NCBI GenBank assembly: GCA_033961575.1 | Contig: CM066733.1 | Coordinates: 105,553,921-105,617,920 of the forward strand | DNA: 64,000 nt | Origin: Aselliscus stoliczkanus | Lineage: Eukaryota > Chordata > Mammalia > Chiroptera > Hipposideridae | Direction of reading: 5' to 3' | Shown: piece after piece, positions 1 through 12,000 of the stretch | How positions within the stretch are numbered: the first letter of the stretch is position 1 | Layout: each line of letters starts with the position of its first letter | The notes under the pieces: model-generated | The model's input: only the letters and a program-made list of their open reading frames with translations | What the model was told of the DNA's origin: nothing | Databases searched by the model: none | Translations under genes and position numbers: made by a program

Positions 1-430
1 GCTCCTAGCCTTGAAGCACTTGGCTTCCTATGGCTGGCCCTTGCTTATTGCCAGTGATCGAGACACCCATTTTATAGGTTTATAGGCTCAAACCCGGGGA
101 AAAGACAATGATATCCAATGACAACTACACTTTCCTTACTGACCCCAAGCTACCCATATGGTTGAATGCTTTAACAGGTGGCTGAAGGGCAAGTTAAGGG
201 TATTGGCCTCCAGGTAAAAACATTGAAAAGACAAGATACTAGTAGCTGTTTGCCAGTTAAATGAGCAGCCACAGAAGACTGGTAAGGCCCCATTGGATAA
301 GGTAACCAAGGGGCTCCTGCGACTTCTAAGGGTCACGGGGACCGGAGACCCGGAGGTACAGCCCAGGCTAAAGGTGGGGATGGTAATCTCACCTGCTCCA
401 TCCACAGTAGCTCCTGGTCAGACACAGAAA
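1..430 (+). pseudogene. ERV pol remnant, integrase
   Basis: This is the C-terminal part of a retroviral polyprotein (integrase), which would insert proviral DNA into the host genome. In the frame starting at base 17 a core-domain block reads Gly-Trp-Pro, then Ala-Ser-Asp, then His-Phe-Ile-Gly. This is the usual surrounding of the second catalytic Asp, and a stop follows at about 83. The same frame resumes at 158-214 with a block holding Val-Glu, Asn and a basic Lys-Gly-Lys-Leu-Arg run, which resembles the region around the catalytic Glu. It ends in a stop at about 215. No other open stretch is recognisable up to 430. Several in-frame stops make it a pseudogene. The element runs off the left edge, so gag and most of pol are not visible. 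Class I (gamma-like) is my inference from these blocks and the linked env. Confidence 0.72.
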
Positions 431-839
431 TGGACCTGACTTTCGCAGGCTCAGGTCACCCAAAAGCCGTGGGTTGTACTACTTAAACCCTGGGAACAGG
501 GTCTAGAAAAGGGCCTGGAAGTTATATCCTGGCTTGGGCACTGGCCCTTCATAGTACAAGGACTTTAGCAGCCAAGACAAGCGAGTCCCTCTTACAATGG
601 ATCCCCGTGCTATGCCTTTGGCCCATACCTCTGTATATTGTGGACCTAACCCCTGACCCCCTACCAACGCCCATGGAGCCCAGGTGTGGTACCACCAACC
701 AGTAGCTGCCCCCATACCAGCTATGGTGCTATCGCAGGACGAGCACGTAGCCTGTATTTTGCCAGAAGGCTGTGACTTACCCATGATAGTCTCTTTATCT
801 GCCCTGTCAGACCCCCCAGGTTAGCTACAGCAAACAGCA
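431..839 (+). other. ERV internal region, unassigned
   Basis: This lies between the integrase and env similarities of the same provirus, where the pol/env junction and the N-terminal half of the surface subunit are expected. All frames contain stops and I recognise no motif. Open stretches on the minus strand here oppose the viral strand and are treated as chance. Confidence 0.45.
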
Positions 840-1900
840 TTCTATCCTGGGTGCACACCTTTGCCCAGGTACACAATACTTGCACTGCTGGGTGTGCACT
901 GAGCTGCCAGCGGAGACTGCTGAAGGACTGCCCTGGCGAGTCGCTCCTGCCACCAGTACCAACTGGACAGACCTCTAGCGCTGGGACCAGAACAGTCCGG
1001 AGGGGAACACTCACCTCCGAGCTGTCAAAGTCTTCTTGTGAAAACAACACCACAACGACCCCCCTCTCCTCTGCAAGGCTGTGGACAATGGCTGGGGGTG
1101 GTTAATGGGGATTCATGTGACGTTGTCTAACCGTGCTCCTCTGTGTGTTGAACAACGAAACCCCATGGTTCCAAACCATATGGTGGGCTGTTACCTGAGG
1201 AGCTCTGCCTCAACATTACTGTTGTAATGAACCCTACTCGCTGGTGGGATGGACGCCATATTGTGGGGACGAAGCCCACTGATTTCCTACCAGGTGATGC
1301 TCTCTGGGTTTGTGGTCACTATGGCTGACCATATCTGCCGGTTCGATGGACAGGCCGCTGCACTTGGGGGCACCCCTTTATTCACGGTCACCTCCTGCCC
1401 GTGTTGCCCCAGAGGCCAGCCAATTGAGACCCAGTTTACCATCGTTGGCACTAGGAAAAGCAGGTGGCCTGGTGGTTTTACCCCTCAGCCATCTTGTTGC
1501 CAGGGGGTAGTGTGATAGACATAGAGTTACAGGTGGAAGCCCTTGCCCAACACGTTGCAAACACCCTGAAGGTCACACGAGCCTCTTTAGCCCTGCTCCT
1601 TGATGTAACCCAGATGAGAAAGGTGGTCCTGCAGGACAAGATGGCCCTAGGCCTGTTAGCAGTTGTGCAGGGGGGACATGTGCCCTCTTGCATGTTAAGT
1701 GCTGTGTTTACATCCCAGACCACCAACAAAAGGTACAGAAGGCCTTGCAGGAAATAGACACTGAGGTTTCTGTGATCCAGGCCCTGCAGGACGACCCCCT
1801 TACGCGTTGGTGGAACTTCCTTGGCTCTTCGTGGCGGTGGACAGGCTTTTTCTTGGCAGGTATGGCCGTTAGTTAGCCTCATGGTCTTCTGTTGCTCTAT
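840..1900 (+). pseudogene. ERV env remnant (SU C-terminus and TM)
   Basis: This is a decayed retroviral envelope gene, which would encode surface (SU) and transmembrane (TM) glycoprotein subunits. At 1213-1450 one frame shows a late-SU block: an Asn-Ile-Thr glycosylation site, a Trp-Val-Cys-Gly motif, then Leu-Pro, Trp-Thr-Gly and a Cys. From about 1528 to 1680 another frame gives a Leu/Ala-rich heptad-like stretch, then a block resembling the conserved segment next to the TM disulfide loop. A frame change falls near 1680-1690. The following frame (1688-1876) holds a Cys-Cys pair, then Asp-Pro-Leu and Trp-Trp before the membrane anchor, and Cys-rich coding continues towards 1920. Internal stops and at least one frameshift rule out an intact protein. 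The order integrase, SU, TM, LTR matches a provirus on the plus strand. Confidence 0.75.
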
Positions 1901-2052
1901 GCATTGCTGTTGTGGCCTTTGTGCACAGGGACACACTGTTTGGGTCAGGTCCCGAAGCATCACCCTGCAGGGAATGGACTGAGAGGGCCCGAGCATGTTC
2001 AGGCACACACGAGCGGAGGCCCTGGGCACAGGGCCTGGGCACATGTCCCCCC

Positions 2053-2327
2053 GTGTGTAGGCTGAGGTCCCAACCGGAGGGACCTTGACTCCGGGGCCTG
2101 CTGCATAGGCACTGAGCTCCGGCTACGTAAGCTCTTTATGGAAACATGACTTGCATTTGCAGGAGGGAGCATGTACACTTCTGTGAACTCTCCTCTCTAA
2201 AAGCTTCTATATAATGGCTGCTATTGCTGATTAAAGACACTGGTTCCTCTCATGTTGGCTCCACATGCCTTTTTTACGTTAGACATCTCACCCCCGAAAC
2301 CACACTCTTAAACCCCCGATGATGACA
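2053..2327 (+). mobile_element. ERV 3' LTR (approximate)
   Basis: This follows the env remnant. It has a TATA-like CTATATAATGG at about 2208-2218 and a polyadenylation-type ATTAAA at about 2231, the arrangement of U3/R. The left edge is placed at TGTGTAGG and the right edge near CCGATGATGACA; neither is confirmed by a second LTR in view. Function as a promoter is not implied. Confidence 0.5.
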
Positions 2328-3164
2328 CGTGCCCTGATAAATTTTAGGAATGACGACCAGTCATAAAGCAATAGCAAGTCCTATCCTGGCTCTTCTACCA
2401 AGCAGTCATTCATCCTCCTAGCCTCTAAATTTCCCAGAGTGGAGATAGAGTCAGATCTCAGTCCACAGTCCACCTGAACTTTTTTGGACATCAGTACAAC
2501 ACTGGTTCTTTGCACTTTCCAACTGCAGAAAACATATGTCAGAGTTTTCCTGCGGCCCCCTGGTCGTATCCCTCACCAGACTTAAGGTTAGGACTGGTGG
2601 TGCTCATGGACGCCTATTCCCAGCAAAAGGGTGGATACTCACAACACAATGGCAGCCCTCCAAAGAAGCTTCTGTTACTTTCTCTGACACTTTCTTATAT
2701 CCTTGATCTGGTTCAAGGTTCAAAGAACCATGTAGCAGTTTCTTGTATGCCTGTCTTTTGTAAACCTGCATTTGGAGGGGAGAATGAATGTCTCTCTTAC
2801 TTGCTTAGGCATTCAGTCATCTGTTAGTGCTTCAGCAGAAACTCTCACAGGGAGAACCCCAATCTAAGATCCTGTTAGAAATAGAAGCACAAAGAAGGAC
2901 ACGCTACAGAACCGAGGTGTGGGTAGCATCAGTACCTATCAGACTAGGGTCCAAATATTTCTTAAAATTGTGTTATTTTTTTCATCTCTGTCACCAACAT
3001 CTTCATTCAAAACTTCAAAATCTCTTACCAGTACTATTGCAGTCAGTTGTCTCTTCTTTGAGTTTTATCCCAGTTAAATCTGTTCTTCATAATACCATCA
3101 GATTGGTTGACCATATTACCATGTTACTTATCTGCTTTAAATCTTTCAAAATGTCCCAATAGCC
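2328..3164. other. Unassigned, no gene seen
   Basis: Unique-looking sequence to the right of the ERV. Open frames of 105 and 111 codons on the plus strand show no domain, no family similarity and no splice-flanked structure. I treat them as chance. Confidence 0.5.
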
Positions 3165-3345
3165 ATGCAATAGACACATGCTTCCTAAATGTTAGAGTGC
3201 AAACAAATGACCCAGGAATTTCATTAAAATGAAGATTCTGTTAGAGTAGGTTTAGGATGTACCCCCCAATTCTGCATTTTTAAAAACCTCGGAGGTAATG
3301 TTGCCCCATAGCTGCTGCTCCAAGAACCACACTTTGAGTACCAAT
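3165..3345. repeat. MER5A-like hAT-Charlie element
   Basis: It carries the MER5 pattern: an ATTCTG...TAGG block, CTGCATTTTTAAAAAC, then a terminal CCACACTTTGAGTA. This is a short non-autonomous DNA transposon of eutherian age. Confidence 0.65.
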
Positions 3346-3591
3346 GGACTGGTTTTGGCTCCATAGATGTGTCTTTCAATGACCTAATTGAACTTACCTA
3401 CAGTTCTGATTTCATCTCTTCTCCCACAGTTACAGGTTAGAGTCCCAGGAAAAAATGAAGCTGTTTCATGTCTGTTTTTTTTTAATTGATATTTTACATA
3501 TAGTGATAACTGGGATCTTCTTTCCCCCTTTTAAGTTTCCTTCAGCTCCAGAAAGCAATCCCTACATTCACAAATTGGGTTAAGTATTGAG

Positions 3592-4082
3592 TATTAGTTT
3601 CCTGTGGCTGCTATAACAAATTACCACAAACTGGATGACAGAAAACAAAAAGAGAGAGAGAGAAAAATGTATTCTCTCATAGTTCTGAAGGCCAGAAGTC
3701 TGAAATCAAAGTGTCAGCAGGGCCATGCCTCCTCCAATGGCTTTAAAAGAAAATCTATTCCTTGCCTCTTCCACTTTCTGGCAGCCTCTTCCACTTCCAG
3801 GAGTTCCTTGACATGTAGCTCCAGTCTCTGAGGTCACATTGCCGCTTCCCCTCAGGCTTTGAAACTCTGTCTGCCTCATTGATAAGAAGGCATGTGATTG
3901 TGTGTAGGGCCCACCCAGATAATTCAAGATAAACTCTTCCTCTCAAAATGGAATCTTAATCACATCTTTTGCATATAAGGTAATATGTACACTTTTGCTA
4001 TGTAAGGCAATGTATACAGGTTCTGGAGACAAGGATGTGGACACATCTTTTTTTTGAGGGGTTACCATTTTACCCACTACAT
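3592..4082 (-). mobile_element. MLT1-type MaLR LTR
   Basis: This reads as the reverse complement of an MLT1 LTR. It opens with TATTAGTTTCCTGTGGCTGC and ends with CCCACTACA. Between them are the conserved 'agttctgaaggccagaag' and 'gcccacccagataattcaag' blocks. A GA-rich run at 3650-3664 is an internal expansion. Confidence 0.82.
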
Positions 4083-4119
4083 GCCTCTTTTCAGAGTACA
4101 TAGCATTATGAAAATAATA

Positions 4120-4560
4120 GCTATCATTTATTTAACTTCTTTTAAGGAAATTTTTCCTGACTCCTAGCACTGTACTATAAATGTTAATTTCCTTCAGTGT
4201 CTTTTATTTATCACTTACGCCTGTATCTTATGTCATGTATGATAGGTGCTACTGCTATCTGAGACATAATAGGTGCTCAACAAATACAATACAGTTTTTT
4301 CATTTGTTTGTTTTTTAAGTAGGGGGACTTTCTTGTTGTCCACACTCGGATAGGTATTTATACTATATATCCTCATAGAGCACTGAACTCCCTTTTATCA
4401 CTTACCATTTATCACTTATCTTATTTGTAAGTAGGTACATACTTGTGTAATTGTTAGATGTCTCCTCCTCCCCTAGATTATAAACTGTGAGGGCAGGGAC
4501 CGTATCTTTTTTCCATTGTCTCAGTAAGTACTTGTTAAGTGAATGACCAACTAAATGAAG
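4120..4560 (+). repeat. Two L2-like 3' fragments
   Basis: At 4130-4290 and again at 4390-4560 the sequence follows the L2 3' end: 'tttatcacttac', 'tgtgagggcagggaccgtat', then 'agtacttgttaagtgaatg' or 'aggtgctcaacaaata'. They look like two ancient copies or one disrupted copy. Confidence 0.6.
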
Positions 4561-4754
4561 GGATATCTGTGAGAGAAATTGATGAGAAAAGTGGTGCCCT
4601 GAGGTTTTACTTTAATGTCAGGAGTTGCAAAGGGGGAGTGTTCTAGGAAAAGAATAAGAATGTAAGAGGGTTTCTTGAAAGCTAACTGGAATATTTAAGG
4701 GTACAGTAAGAAGGCAGCAGGGTGAGGATGGAGAAGGAAGAACAAGCAGGGCCC

Positions 4755-4820
4755 TGATGATAATTACCATATATTGGAGGTTTATTATGTGCCGGGCTAT
4801 TAACCTTTTACTCATGCAAT
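4755..4820 (-). repeat. MIR-like fragment
   Basis: 'ggtttattatgtgccgggct' followed by 'actcatgcaatgag' matches the 3' part of MIR, read in reverse complement. It is short and diverged. Confidence 0.45.
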
Positions 4821-5194
4821 GAGTACCCTCTGAGACTATAGCCTCTGAGCAGCCTCAGCTCCTGCACCCAGTCCACTTAGAGAACTCAGCACCTCTGGCA
4901 TTCCCTACAAAAGCAAGTTCAATGTCAAAAACACCAGTTAGTAATGCAAATGTTACGAAGTTTTCTTTGGGAAACCCACCTTGCACACAACAGAGTGAAT
5001 TTTAAGCAATTTTCTTCATTAGACATATCTGTTCATCTCTTTCAAAATCTTCATCCACACAGGCTCTATATCTTCATCTTCCCCTTTTTCTACACAGATT
5101 CCCAAGTCCCTTTACTGTATTGAGGCACTTTGTTACAGTACCTTCTCATAAAAGAAAATTAGTAAGACAGTAAATTTTAGTTTGTTCCTTTAGA
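4821..5194. other. Unassigned, no gene seen
   Basis: No coding similarity, RNA gene or recognisable repeat. Confidence 0.45.
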
Positions 5195-5345
5195 CTTAAA
5201 TTATCTCATTTATTTTAAACATGATGAGATTGTATAGAGGTGTAGAGAAACTAAGTAATGTATCCAGTGTCACAAATAGTAAGTGGTCCTGCTAGATTCA
5301 AATCCAGTTCTTCTGGTGCCAAAGTCTATGATTTTAACCATTATT
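5195..5345 (-). repeat. MIR SINE
   Basis: The reverse complement of the MIR core is visible: 'gtagagaaactaagtaatg', 'gtcacaaatagtaagtgg' and 'gattcaaatccag', ending in 'ttttaacca'. Confidence 0.75.
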
Positions 5346-5434
5346 CAAACATAGCACTTTGACATTATATTGAAATATCTGTTCTGGGCTTGGCCCTTAG
5401 AAAGATGTTTCCAGAGAGAAATCATTCACTTAGG

Positions 5435-5545
5435 ATCACCTAAAAGAACTCATGAATCAGAACCTCTGGGAGTGAGGCCAGGTCCTACAGTTTTAACAAC
5501 CTCCCTGTCAGTTCTTATACACATTAACATTTAAGAGACCTCTGC
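5435..5545. repeat. MER5-like hAT element
   Basis: 'ggatcacctaaaagaact', 'atcagaacctctggg' and 'ttttaacaacctccctg', followed by 'cttatacacattaa', are the MER5A signature blocks. Confidence 0.7.
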
Positions 5546-6394
5546 ACTAGACTACAATCACTTCCAGAATAAAGCCTGTGGTTTATTTATCTTTGTGGTT
5601 ATGTTTCTTGTCATCAGTGACTTGCACAGTGCCAAGCTTAGAGTTAAGTATCAAAATAAGTGTGCTGAGTTAAACCAAATGGATTTAAGCCTCCTCCTAA
5701 CACTCTTCAGTGAAGATTGCTTTCAGAATCTGAGATGGAAGTGAACCTCCAAGTGAAGAATGAATGGATTTAACTGTAAGATTTACAAGGAATCACAACA
5801 GAAAACTTACAGATTATTAGACTCCTTGGAAATCTAACAACTTATTGTGCTTCCATGGTATTAACTCAGTTTCAGAGCTTGGACTTATCTGCTTCTCACA
5901 ATAAATGACCCTGACTATCATCTCCTCCTTTAGTCTGTGTCTTCCTGGAAGGAAAAATTAGAGACTTCCTGTTTCCCAAACAGAGGGATAATATTAAAGT
6001 ACTTGACAGCCTGGGCACCAAGCCATCTGAATGGACACAGACCCAATAGGAATAAATAGTGGCTGTAAATAAATAGTAGAATAGACTAAAGATATACTGG
6101 CTGACAATTGGCCTTGCTCTGGAACCTAGCAAATTACCGGGAATATCTGTCTTTCAGTAAATATTTATTCAATAAATAAATAAATGGATAAATGTGTGAA
6201 TGAATGAATGAATGAATGAATGTTTTTCATTAGGAACTAAATTATATGTCCCTGTGGTTTACATACATTGGTCTTAGTTTCTATAGACCATTATACTTAG
6301 TTACATAGAAACTTAATTTCTGTAAATCATTAAGAATCTGTGGTGCCTTGAATTTTCCAAAAATTGCCATAATAATATTTCTCTTCTCTTGTGC
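5546..6394. other. Unassigned with an AATG microsatellite
   Basis: No gene seen. An L2/MIR-like tail (cagtaaatatttattcaa) lies near 6155-6172, followed by ATAA and AATG tandem repeats at about 6172-6222. Confidence 0.5.
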
Positions 6395-6870
6395 TATTTC
6401 AGAATCAAAAGGTGGAACCTGTGTACTTCCCTCTTGAACCTGGCAGGCCTTCGCAATTGCTTTGACTAGTAGAGGATGGCAGAAATGACGTTGTGTGACT
6501 CATGAAGCTCGGTCATAGAAAGGGATATAGCCTCTGCTTGGCTGTCTCTCTATTAGTATGCTTACCTGTGGAACCCATTCTCATCTGTGACGAGGGTGTG
6601 CTCACACCAAAAGCCCACATGAAGAGAAACCTTAGGCCAGTGGACAGCCAGCACCAATGTGTCAGCCACGTAGTTGAGCGTTCTAGGAGTGGTTGCTCAA
6701 GTCTTTGGTCAGGTCTCCCAAATGACACCACACAGCACGGAGATGAGCCTTTCCCACAGGGCCCTGCCCAAATTGCAGATTCATGAACAAAACAATTGAT
6801 TGTCATTTTAAGACACCAAGTGTTGGAGTGGTTTGTTATGTTATCAATAGATAACTGGAATAGGGTCTTA
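6395..6870 (+). mobile_element. MaLR-type LTR
   Basis: The block 'gcagaaatgacgttgtg', the sequence 'cccaaattgcagattcatg' and the terminal run 'tttgttatgttatcaatag' plus 'ataactg' match an MLT1-like LTR with its polyadenylation region near the right end. The 94-97 codon open frames at 6502-6806 lie inside it and are not genes. Confidence 0.6.
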
Positions 6871-7035
6871 AATGGGGAAAGGGACAGAAAATAAATGATG
6901 ACTTTTTACTTACAGCCACATGTAAAAGTGGGAGAAGCCATTCATGATTTTTTGTTAAAAAGTTATAATTTTTTATTAATTTGGTAATATTCATTTACTA
7001 GACATCATTCTTTGGGTTTTAAGTTACAGAAATCT

Positions 7036-7127
7036 GGGCCGGCTGAGTGGTGCGGTGGTTAAGCACTGGCTTGAGAAGCCAGCGGCCCCGGTTCACTGCC
7101 CTCAAAAAAATAAATAAATAAATAAAT
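7036..7127 (+). mobile_element. Type A tRNA-derived SINE (internally deleted)
   Basis: It begins GGGCCGGCTGAGTGGTGCGG and has the CACTGGCTTGAGAAGCCAG hairpin. It jumps from 'ccggttca' straight to 'ctgccctcaaaa', so the 'cccacatatgagggccagtg' block of other copies is missing. The tail is A-rich with TAAA repeats. A perfect 15-bp target duplication (aagttacagaaatct) flanks it at 7021-7035 and 7128-7142, which fixes the boundaries. Confidence 0.93.
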
Positions 7128-7142
7128 AAGTTACAGAAATCT

Positions 7143-8631
7143 AATTCAAACTATTTTAAGAGAATATGGGGATTATTGGCTCTTTTGATTAATAGTTTTT
7201 GTTGAATTCAACAAAGCATCCAATAGACATGAAAGATGGCCTCAGGAACAAAGAGAACTGGGTAATTGAATGTTGTTAGGATGCCCTTTTATCTCTTCTT
7301 TTCTCTCTACTTTCCCTTTGCTCTCACCTGTTATTGCTAATTTTATCCATATGGCTTGGGACATGACTTCAGGACTCTCATAGATAATGGTGTATGACTC
7401 CCACCACCTAAGGGACACTGACTCATTTAGTACTAGTTTGAAAAATCCTGCAGAAGGACTTTGGGTGGCTGACTTGTCAGATGCCTTTTCTTGAATTGAT
7501 CATCTAGGTCATTGTGTAAGTATGTATATATGTATGTATGTATCAATCACCTTTCAATCCCACCTATACTCACTAAGTGGGGGAATTTCATGCCTCTAAC
7601 TATCATATTTATATTTTGGTGATTCCCAAACATTCCCAGACCTGAACTGATCTGAACTACAGGGTCTTATATTTAAATGTCTATTTACCATTTTCACTTG
7701 AATGTCTAATGGTGATTTAGCAAAGATAGGCAGCAATCAACCCTCAAATATCAATAGATTAACATAACAAACGTTTATTTTCTTGTGCAAAGTTGACTAT
7801 GCTTCTGGGCAGTTCTTCAGAGCAACTATTCTTCATGTGACAACCCAGTGACCTAGACTGAAGGAGTCTGCACTACCCTGCAGCTATACCATCTGAAACA
7901 TGCAGCTTCCTGGTCCATGAGACAGGAGAAGATTATGTTTCACCTGGGGATGTCATACCATCACTTCAGCTTACAATCCATTAGCCAAAACTGATCACAC
8001 AGCCCCAGATAGTTGTAAGGTGGTGAGGAAGTATAATCCTCCTGTGTGTCCTACAGAGGAGAATAAGATAAGTGTGCGTACTGGAAGTCCCTTTCACAAA
8101 GAGGAATCTTTTCAGTGGCTTCTGTTCTTACCACCTGTCCCCTATCTTTGCTATATTAGTTATCACAGTAAATGAGACCCATTCAGTTTCTCAAACCAAA
8201 ATCTTAGAGTCATCCTTAGCTCCCTCAAAGACCACATCATATTCACCTGTATAAATGTTCAGTCCTGTCAGATGTTTCTACCTTAAAAATATATCCATAG
8301 AAAACAAAGTTTGTTGGAATCTTCCATATTAAAGGAGCCTAAACAGACATTACAACTATAATACATACAATACTGGATCCTGCACACGAGGGGAATGGTA
8401 CTAGAAAGGACATTATTGGGTCAGCTGAAGAGATTGAAATCCAAATGGTAAATCAGGTAAAATTAGATACCGTATCAATGATAAATTTATGGAAGTTGAT
8501 AATTGTACTGTGATTATGTAAGGTATGATCCCTATTCTTAGGAAATACACACTGAAGAATTTAGAAGGGCCATGATGTATGAAAAATGTAACTTATGATC
8601 AAATAGTGCAGAGGAAAAAAATATCTCTATC
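7143..8631. other. Unassigned, no gene seen
   Basis: No coding region is supported. A short TATG microsatellite lies at about 7518-7541. The part at 7690-8060 has the texture of an old LTR or DNA element (a series of conserved-looking blocks), but I could not name it. Confidence 0.4.
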
Positions 8632-8685
<54 letters not shown>

Positions 8686-8697
8686 ATCTATCTATCT
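8632..8697. repeat. (CTAT)n microsatellite
   Basis: Tandem tetranucleotide repeat with about a dozen uninterrupted units in the centre and imperfect edges (tcatctattat, tcatctatc). Confidence 0.95.
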
Positions 8698-8799
8698 AAA
8701 ATAGAAGGCAAGTGATAAAGCAGAAAGGGTATAATATTAAAAACAGGGGAACCTGGTAAAGAGTATATCTAAAAGTATCTGTTATATATCTCTAGAACC

Positions 8800-9165
8800 T
8801 AAGCAGACCTTACCACCCAGTACACAACCACCTGCCTCAGGCCATCATCCTCACTACCCTGATTCCAGTCTTGCTTGCTTTACAGTCTACTCACCACACA
8901 GCAGCCAGAGTGAGCCTTTGAAACAGGAATAAGATCATGTTACTAACTTGCCCAAAACTGCACAGTTGCCTCCTATTGCAAGTATGGTAAAATGTAAAGC
9001 CCTCTATAGTCTATGTCTTGCCCTTGGTTATCTTTTTGATCTTACCTTCTCCACGCACCCCTCCCTCCCTCTCTTTGCTCCAGCCATTCTGCCTCCTTGC
9101 TGTTGTTGAATACACCACACATGCTCCTGCCTCAGTCACTCCTCCAAATTTGTTCTCATTGATAC
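8800..9165 (+). repeat. L2 LINE 3' fragment
   Basis: The series 'aacttgcccaaaactgcac', 'ttgcctcctattgca', 'aatgtaaagccctctatag' and 'ttgctccagccattctgcc' follows the L2 3' region. It is diverged, and the terminal tail is absent. Confidence 0.65.
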
Positions 9166-9848
9166 TCTGATTTTTTTCTAGTATGGCTCATATAGAAATC
9201 TTTGCTATTATTTAAAATAAAATTTCACTATTCTGTATTTTTCCATAAGATTGAAAAAAAAACAATAAAGCATAAAAACAAATGAAAACCAGGTCATAGC
9301 TAGCAGCCAAAACAACAGTGGCAATGAATCTGAAAATATAAACAATAAAAAGTAACAATTTTCTATAGAATCTTATTTCAGTCTAAGCTACCAAATTGTA
9401 ATAGTGTTATGAAAATTCCTTGTACTTTATCTTTTCAGAACTGAAGTTTAAGAAGTTCTTATGGGAAAAGTCCATATTTTTAATAAGCATTTATATTTCC
9501 TCATAATGAAAAGAGTCTATCCATGTATTCAATCTTTTGCTATTGTATTTTATTGAAGTTATTTGTTGGAAGAATAAACAATTCTCAAAGGAAAAAAATT
9601 ACATATTATGAATAGTAAAATAATCATATCTGAATGTTTCCATTGAATGTGCATTAATTTAATAAAACTGCACATGTAAGCAGGCTTTTATCAGGCTACT
9701 ATAAACTCAGGGGAAGAAAAACTACTTCTAAGGACTAAAAGGTAAGTGCATGCATAATTACAATTTCATTCTGTGCAAGATTTAAGTACATTCAAATTAG
9801 AAACCAAAAATAAGAAAATGACACAGAAGGCAGAGGAAGGACAAACAG
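9166..9848. other. Unassigned AT-rich, no gene seen
   Basis: No coding or repeat similarity recognised. Confidence 0.45.
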
Positions 9849-9904
9849 TTATTATTATTATTATTATTATTATTTTTAATTAATTAATTAATTTTTTTTT
9901 TTTT
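9849..9904. repeat. (ATT)n / (TTAA)n low-complexity tract
   Basis: About nine TTA units, then TTAATTAATTAATTAA and a T run. Confidence 0.9.
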
Positions 9905-11824
9905 GGTGTTCTCTGCAGGAATACTGAGGACTAGAAACAAATTTAAAATCCCAAATGTAAACTGGTTCTTTGCTATTGCAGGAGGGGAAGAGCAGGGTTG
10001 GGGACTAGAGGTGATTAGATCAGAGATGTACCTGGAACTCACTGTATTCTAGTCAAACTGTTGAGTGATGCCTTCTTTTATCATGTCTATCATGGAAAGA
10101 CTTTTCTTGTTTTTGCTGTTTTTAGATATATGAAGTTATAGCTTAATTTCTCAAAGTTACTAGATTCTTTGAAATACTTTATTTTGAAAGTATTACAGTG
10201 GAAAAATTGATAATTTTTCAGGTAGTAGAACTCTGAACTTGACTATATGTTATGTGAGCTTGTGCACTCATCTCAATGAATTAAAAGTTAAATGAAATAT
10301 ATATATATATATATATATGGAAAACACATTTTGTTTTAAGAAATCTGATTAATTTTCCAAGTAACATTATGGTACCAAAAAATAAAATGCAATTCACCAT
10401 TCCTCTTTCTTTCAGCCTCTCTATTTTCTCTTAACATTTTTGCCCAGGTGATTACAAAAATTTCACCTTGTTGTAGTTATGGGTTCATATTTTTATATTT
10501 TTAATACAAGCATTTGTTTACCTGGCTTCTTAGCATTTTAAAATATAATTTAATCAGTACATATTTCATCAAATGAGTACACAAAATTAACCATTTCATC
10601 ATTTGTGAATATTTAGGAGTCATATATACTTTCTCTTTTTTTAGTAGTGCAGGGATTTAAAAAAAAGACATGAATCCAATCTGTGCAGTTTGCATGAATT
10701 GCAATTTTCAGCCAGTGAATAAACAGTTGGTTAAAGTAGGGTTAGGAATTCTACAAAGGGCTATTGACCCAAAGGAAAAAATGTCAATTGAATATTATAT
10801 ATTTTTCATACTTAAATATAAAATATTCATTTATTTAAAAAATTCAGAATAAAAAAATTAACATTATTTAATAATTGAAAAAATACTCTAAAGTATACTT
10901 CGATTACATAAATCCTATTAATAGTGAGGAGCAAAGATTAAAGGGAGGTAGGAAAGAGGTGGAGATAGAGAGCCATAATAAAACGGGCACATTGAAGAGA
11001 GACATTCATATAGGTGAGTACTGTAATCCCCGCTTCTTTTCCTATCTCTTCATAGCTAGAGGATTATAGTCATCACGCATAGATTTCAACCTATATTTCT
11101 GCCTTTGTGAGAAAATGTTTGGGGGGCCCTAAGTAATCAAGTCAGCTGCTGTCACCTGAACTTTGCATCTCAATTTTAGCCCCTGACCGTCTGGTTGCCC
11201 TGTGCCTTAGTCTCAGCCATGTTTCTAAGAAGTATATTCTGGCTACTATGAAGATAAGCTTCTTGCTTGTTGTTTTTCTTGATTTGATTCTATCCCTATG
11301 AATAGATTTCTGTTATTGGCTTCAGGGTCTTTCTGATGAGGAGTGGGTCTCTGTTTTATTTTTTTTTATTCTACTCTGTAGGTTTACTAGAGATTCCATC
11401 TATTACTGAATTTTCCTGATATTGTAACTGACATTGACCTTTCCTGACTACTCAGATCTAGCCTATTCATCTGCCTTTCCTATAGATGGATGTTGATTCA
11501 GTCTTCAGATACAGGTCATCTTGGTGTAGTCCATCTCACTGCCAGTCAAAACCCAGAGACAGCTCAACCATGCTCTGTATATAGTGGTGCTTCAAACTGT
11601 CTTAATTGTAAATTCTAAACATTTAAAAATATTTAAGAGGACAATTTTTTAATCCCTTTTAACAATGGTTTGTATAATCAACCATATTATTTAGCAAAAA
11701 GTCAGTTGCAAGAGCTCCAGAACTGGAGAGGATCGTTTAATAACTCATTTTAAAGTGATATGTACAAGGCTTTTGTACAAATGTTAAGAATCAAGGGAGT
11801 GAAGGTAGGCCATATGGGAGAAAA
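9905..11824. other. Unassigned AT-rich, no gene seen
   Basis: There is no supported gene. A perfect (AT)n run sits at about 10299-10318. Open frames of 60-64 codons around 10670-11069 are low-complexity and show no similarity. Confidence 0.45.
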
Positions 11825-12000
11825 GAACACAAGATTTAAAATCTGAAGAACTGAGTTTGAGACCCAGCTCTATCCTCTTGTTCACTGTGACACCAGGTGA
11901 GATACTCAATAACACTATGCCTCAGTTTCTTCATCAACAAATTGGTGATAACAGACATCTAAAGGGCTGAGGGAAGACTAAATTGAATAATGTAATGGGA
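11825..12000 (+). repeat. MIR SINE
   Basis: 'gagtttgagacccagctct', 'cctcagtttcttcatcaac' and 'gggaagactaaattgaata' follow the MIR consensus in order. Confidence 0.75.

Noticed and set aside
1478..2044. 188-codon minus-strand open frame
   Set aside because: It lies opposite the ERV env/LTR coding strand, has no recognised domain, and ERV internal similarity is clear on the plus strand.
2827..3162. 111-codon plus-strand open frame
   Set aside because: No domain, no splice or promoter context, AT-rich chance frame.
8632..8697. CRISPR-like or regulatory tandem array
   Set aside because: Pure tetranucleotide repeat with no spacers; ordinary microsatellite in mammalian DNA.
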